Assembly (NCBI GenBank): GCA_038320345.1
Contig: JBBQED010000008.1
Span: 62,001-126,000 of the forward strand
Source: JBBQED01 sp038320345
Lineage (GTDB): Bacteria > Bacteroidota > Bacteroidia > AKYH767-A > OLB10
Direction: 5' to 3'
Length of the DNA stretch: 64,000 nucleotides
Numbering within the stretch: position 1 is the first letter of the stretch; each line of letters starts with the position of its first letter. Positions 62,858 through 64,000 of this stretch are shown one piece after another. The translations under genes were made by a program, and so were the position numbers. Under the pieces are notes generated by a model. That model searched no databases. It saw only the letters and a list, made by a program, of their open reading frames with translations, and was not told the DNA's origin.

Positions 62858-63550
62858 TTATAACTGCGGTTTTCCATTCGCATAAACGGTAATCAGCAAG
62901 GGAGACTTATAAATTTCTAATGGGGTAATTACTTTTTCGTTGAGTGGAATATTTTTTCCGTAGCGTTCATATAATTTTTCTTGAACTAACGGAACAGAAA
63001 GGTTCAAAGAGACTAAGGGTTGCAATTCACCTATGCTTAATCCAGTAGCCTGCTTATAAATTTTCCAGACTAATTCAGAACAATAAATTTGTTCGTCCGA
63101 CCAACCAAAATAATTGTCATCATCTTTTCCCAGATACTTCTCACCTTCGGCTTTCATTTTAAGGATAGTAGCAGGTGTTAGAATTTTATCTGCATCTTTC
63201 AAACGACGCACCTGAAAACGTCCCCCTTCTCCACGTGCTATCCATTCGTTGAAAGGCGTTAATCGTACAGGTTGTACTGCTTCATAAACATAGAGCTGAT
63301 TACTATCGTTATAAATGATGCCGCAATGACTATAATAAGAATCCGTAGCCATGCGAATTGCAATTGCCTGTTCTGATTTTGATGATTGAAAGATAATATC
63401 TCCGCTATGAAAAAAGGAGTTATCTATTTTCCCAACCGCTTTAGCAGGAGCACGATTAATCGCAAACCGAAAGATGTATGAAATGGCAGCAATAGTCATC
63501 ACAAAAATCAGTAGGTACTTTTTTATATTCAATTTTCGGGAAGTGGTCAT
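62858..63550 (-). CDS. YiiX-like permuted NlpC/P60 cysteine hydrolase
   Basis: 230 residues. One N-terminal membrane helix or signal (about 12-29) is followed by the YiiX/YebB core: HSGDIIFQSSKSEQAIAI, YYSHCGII with the catalytic-type His, and IYCSELVWKIY with the catalytic Cys. The order His before Cys marks the circularly permuted papain-like fold. It probably cleaves a peptide or amide bond at the cell surface; the substrate is unknown. The gene is monocistronic, between the T9SS remnant and the aminopeptidase terminator. Confidence 0.85.
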   Translation of the reverse strand: MTTSRKLNIKKYLLIFVMTIAAISYIFRFAINRAPAKAVGKIDNSFFHSGDIIFQSSKSEQAIAIRMATDSYYSHCGIIYNDSNQLYVYEAVQPVRLTPFNEWIARGEGGRFQVRRLKDADKILTPATILKMKAEGEKYLGKDDDNYFGWSDEQIYCSELVWKIYKQATGLSIGELQPLVSLNLSVPLVQEKLYERYGKNIPLNEKVITPLEIYKSPLLITVYANGKPQL

Positions 63551-63614
63551 GGGGCTTTAATAGAAGGCGCAAATTTACTTAAAACACAGTAGTAGCAGCT
63601 GATCCTTCTGAAAT

Positions 63615-63644
63615 AACAAAAGCGCTACAGAGAGCGCTTTTGTT
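63615..63644 (-). terminator. Terminator of the aminopeptidase gene
   Basis: AACAAAAGCGCT and AGCGCTTTTGTT form a perfect 12-bp stem with a 6-nt loop, 20 bp after the stop codon. Confidence 0.88.
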
Positions 63645-63664
63645 AGGGAAGCATTTAGTTTTTT

Positions 63665-64000
63665 TCAAGCATGACGAGCTTCAGCAGCTTCGCGCATTGC
63701 TTCTTCGATATCTTCAACTTCTACAGGGATAGCAGACATGAGATCGATTTGTTCTTTGCTGGTGATCAGGATATCATTTTCGAGACGAATTCCGAGACCT
63801 TCTTCAGGAATATAGATCCCCGGTTCACAAGTGAAAATCATCCCAGCCTGCATAGGCTGATAACGATCTCCAATATCATGAACATCTAAACCAAGGAAAT
63901 GAGAAGTACCATGCATAAAATACTTCTTATACAAAGGCATGTCCGGATTTTGCTTTTTCACTTCATCCTTATTCAACAATCCTAATCCAATCAGTTCACC
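63665..64000 (-). CDS. Aminopeptidase P family protein, C-terminal part (runs off right edge)
   Basis: The last 111 codons of an M24 metalloprotease; the N-terminus lies beyond the window. Visible are HGTSHFLGLDVHD, with a metal-binding His and the substrate His, and CEPGIYIPEEGLGIRLENDI, with two metal-binding Glu, the diagnostic end of Xaa-Pro aminopeptidase (PepP). It removes an N-terminal residue preceding proline. The C-terminus is Ala-rich with acidic residues. Internal Met codons near 63979 are not the start. Confidence 0.92.
   Translation of the reverse strand, partial: GELIGLGLLNKDEVKKQNPDMPLYKKYFMHGTSHFLGLDVHDIGDRYQPMQAGMIFTCEPGIYIPEEGLGIRLENDILITSKEQIDLMSAIPVEVEDIEEAMREAAEARHA

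Overview
The window is a low-GC chromosomal segment of a Bacteroidota (Bacteroidetes) bacterium, most likely a free-living, secretion-rich member of the Chitinophagia/Sphingobacteriia/Flavobacteriia side. Four things point there. There are lineage-typical families: three DUF6089/PorG-like barrels, a GldB lipoprotein, DUF3667, DUF4476, DUF4421, a PKD-repeat giant and a T9SS sorting-domain tail. Many genes have the Bacteroidota promoter box TAnnTTTG just upstream. Shine-Dalgarno sequences are almost absent. The order nadK / PorG-like / uppS / bamA / ompH / ompH / murI is the envelope gene order known in this phylum. I saw no phage, insertion sequence, CRISPR array or rRNA. One tRNA (Phe) is present.

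Layout. 1-3078 (-): the N-terminal 1026 codons of a giant secreted protein that runs off the left edge, with five tandem 267-bp units. 3.4-8.7 kb: central metabolism (fbp, serA, pdxJ), an M48 protease and a DUF817 membrane protein. 8.9-19.7 kb: an envelope cluster on the + strand (CBS protein, small Omp85-like protein, nadK, two PorG-like barrels, uppS, bamA, two OmpH/Skp chaperones, murI). 19.7-25.9 kb (-): DUF3667, a PpiD-like foldase, a small membrane protein, lptC, an outer-membrane protein and coaX, the last three overlapping. 26-28 kb: tRNA-Phe, a lone receiver protein and an unrecognised HTH-like plus helical-repeat protein. 28.5-34.6 kb (+): an FN3-like secreted protein and a protein of 1838 residues with 18 PKD domains that stops without a secretion tail.

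34.7-41.7 kb (+): orphan histidine kinase, gpmI, third PorG-like barrel and mfd. 41.9-44 kb: a SET-domain methyltransferase with a histone-H1-like lysine tail, flanked by two tiny membrane ORFs with look-alike leaders, then a DUF4476 protein. 44.3-47.2 kb (+): korA-korB. 47.4-50.8 kb (-): DUF4421, nadE and a PorT-like barrel, divergent from gldB, an MBL hydrolase and an unknown secreted protein (50.8-54 kb, +). 54.2-55.3 kb: fatty-acid desaturase. 55.8-61.2 kb (-): prenyl diphosphate synthase, sugar epimerase, rfbA and an RND/MMPL transporter. 61.3-62.3 kb (+): radical SAM/SPASM protein. Then a decayed T9SS sorting-domain fragment, a YiiX-like hydrolase and the C-terminus of an aminopeptidase P at the right edge.

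Most of the non-metabolic genes serve the outer membrane: lipid carrier synthesis (uppS), barrel insertion (bamA, OmpH, PpiD), LPS export (lptC), and T9SS or gliding (PorG-like, PorT-like, gldB), together with possible T9SS cargo. Many gene starts were moved from the longest open frame to an inner ATG because a TAnnTTTG box lies between the two candidates.
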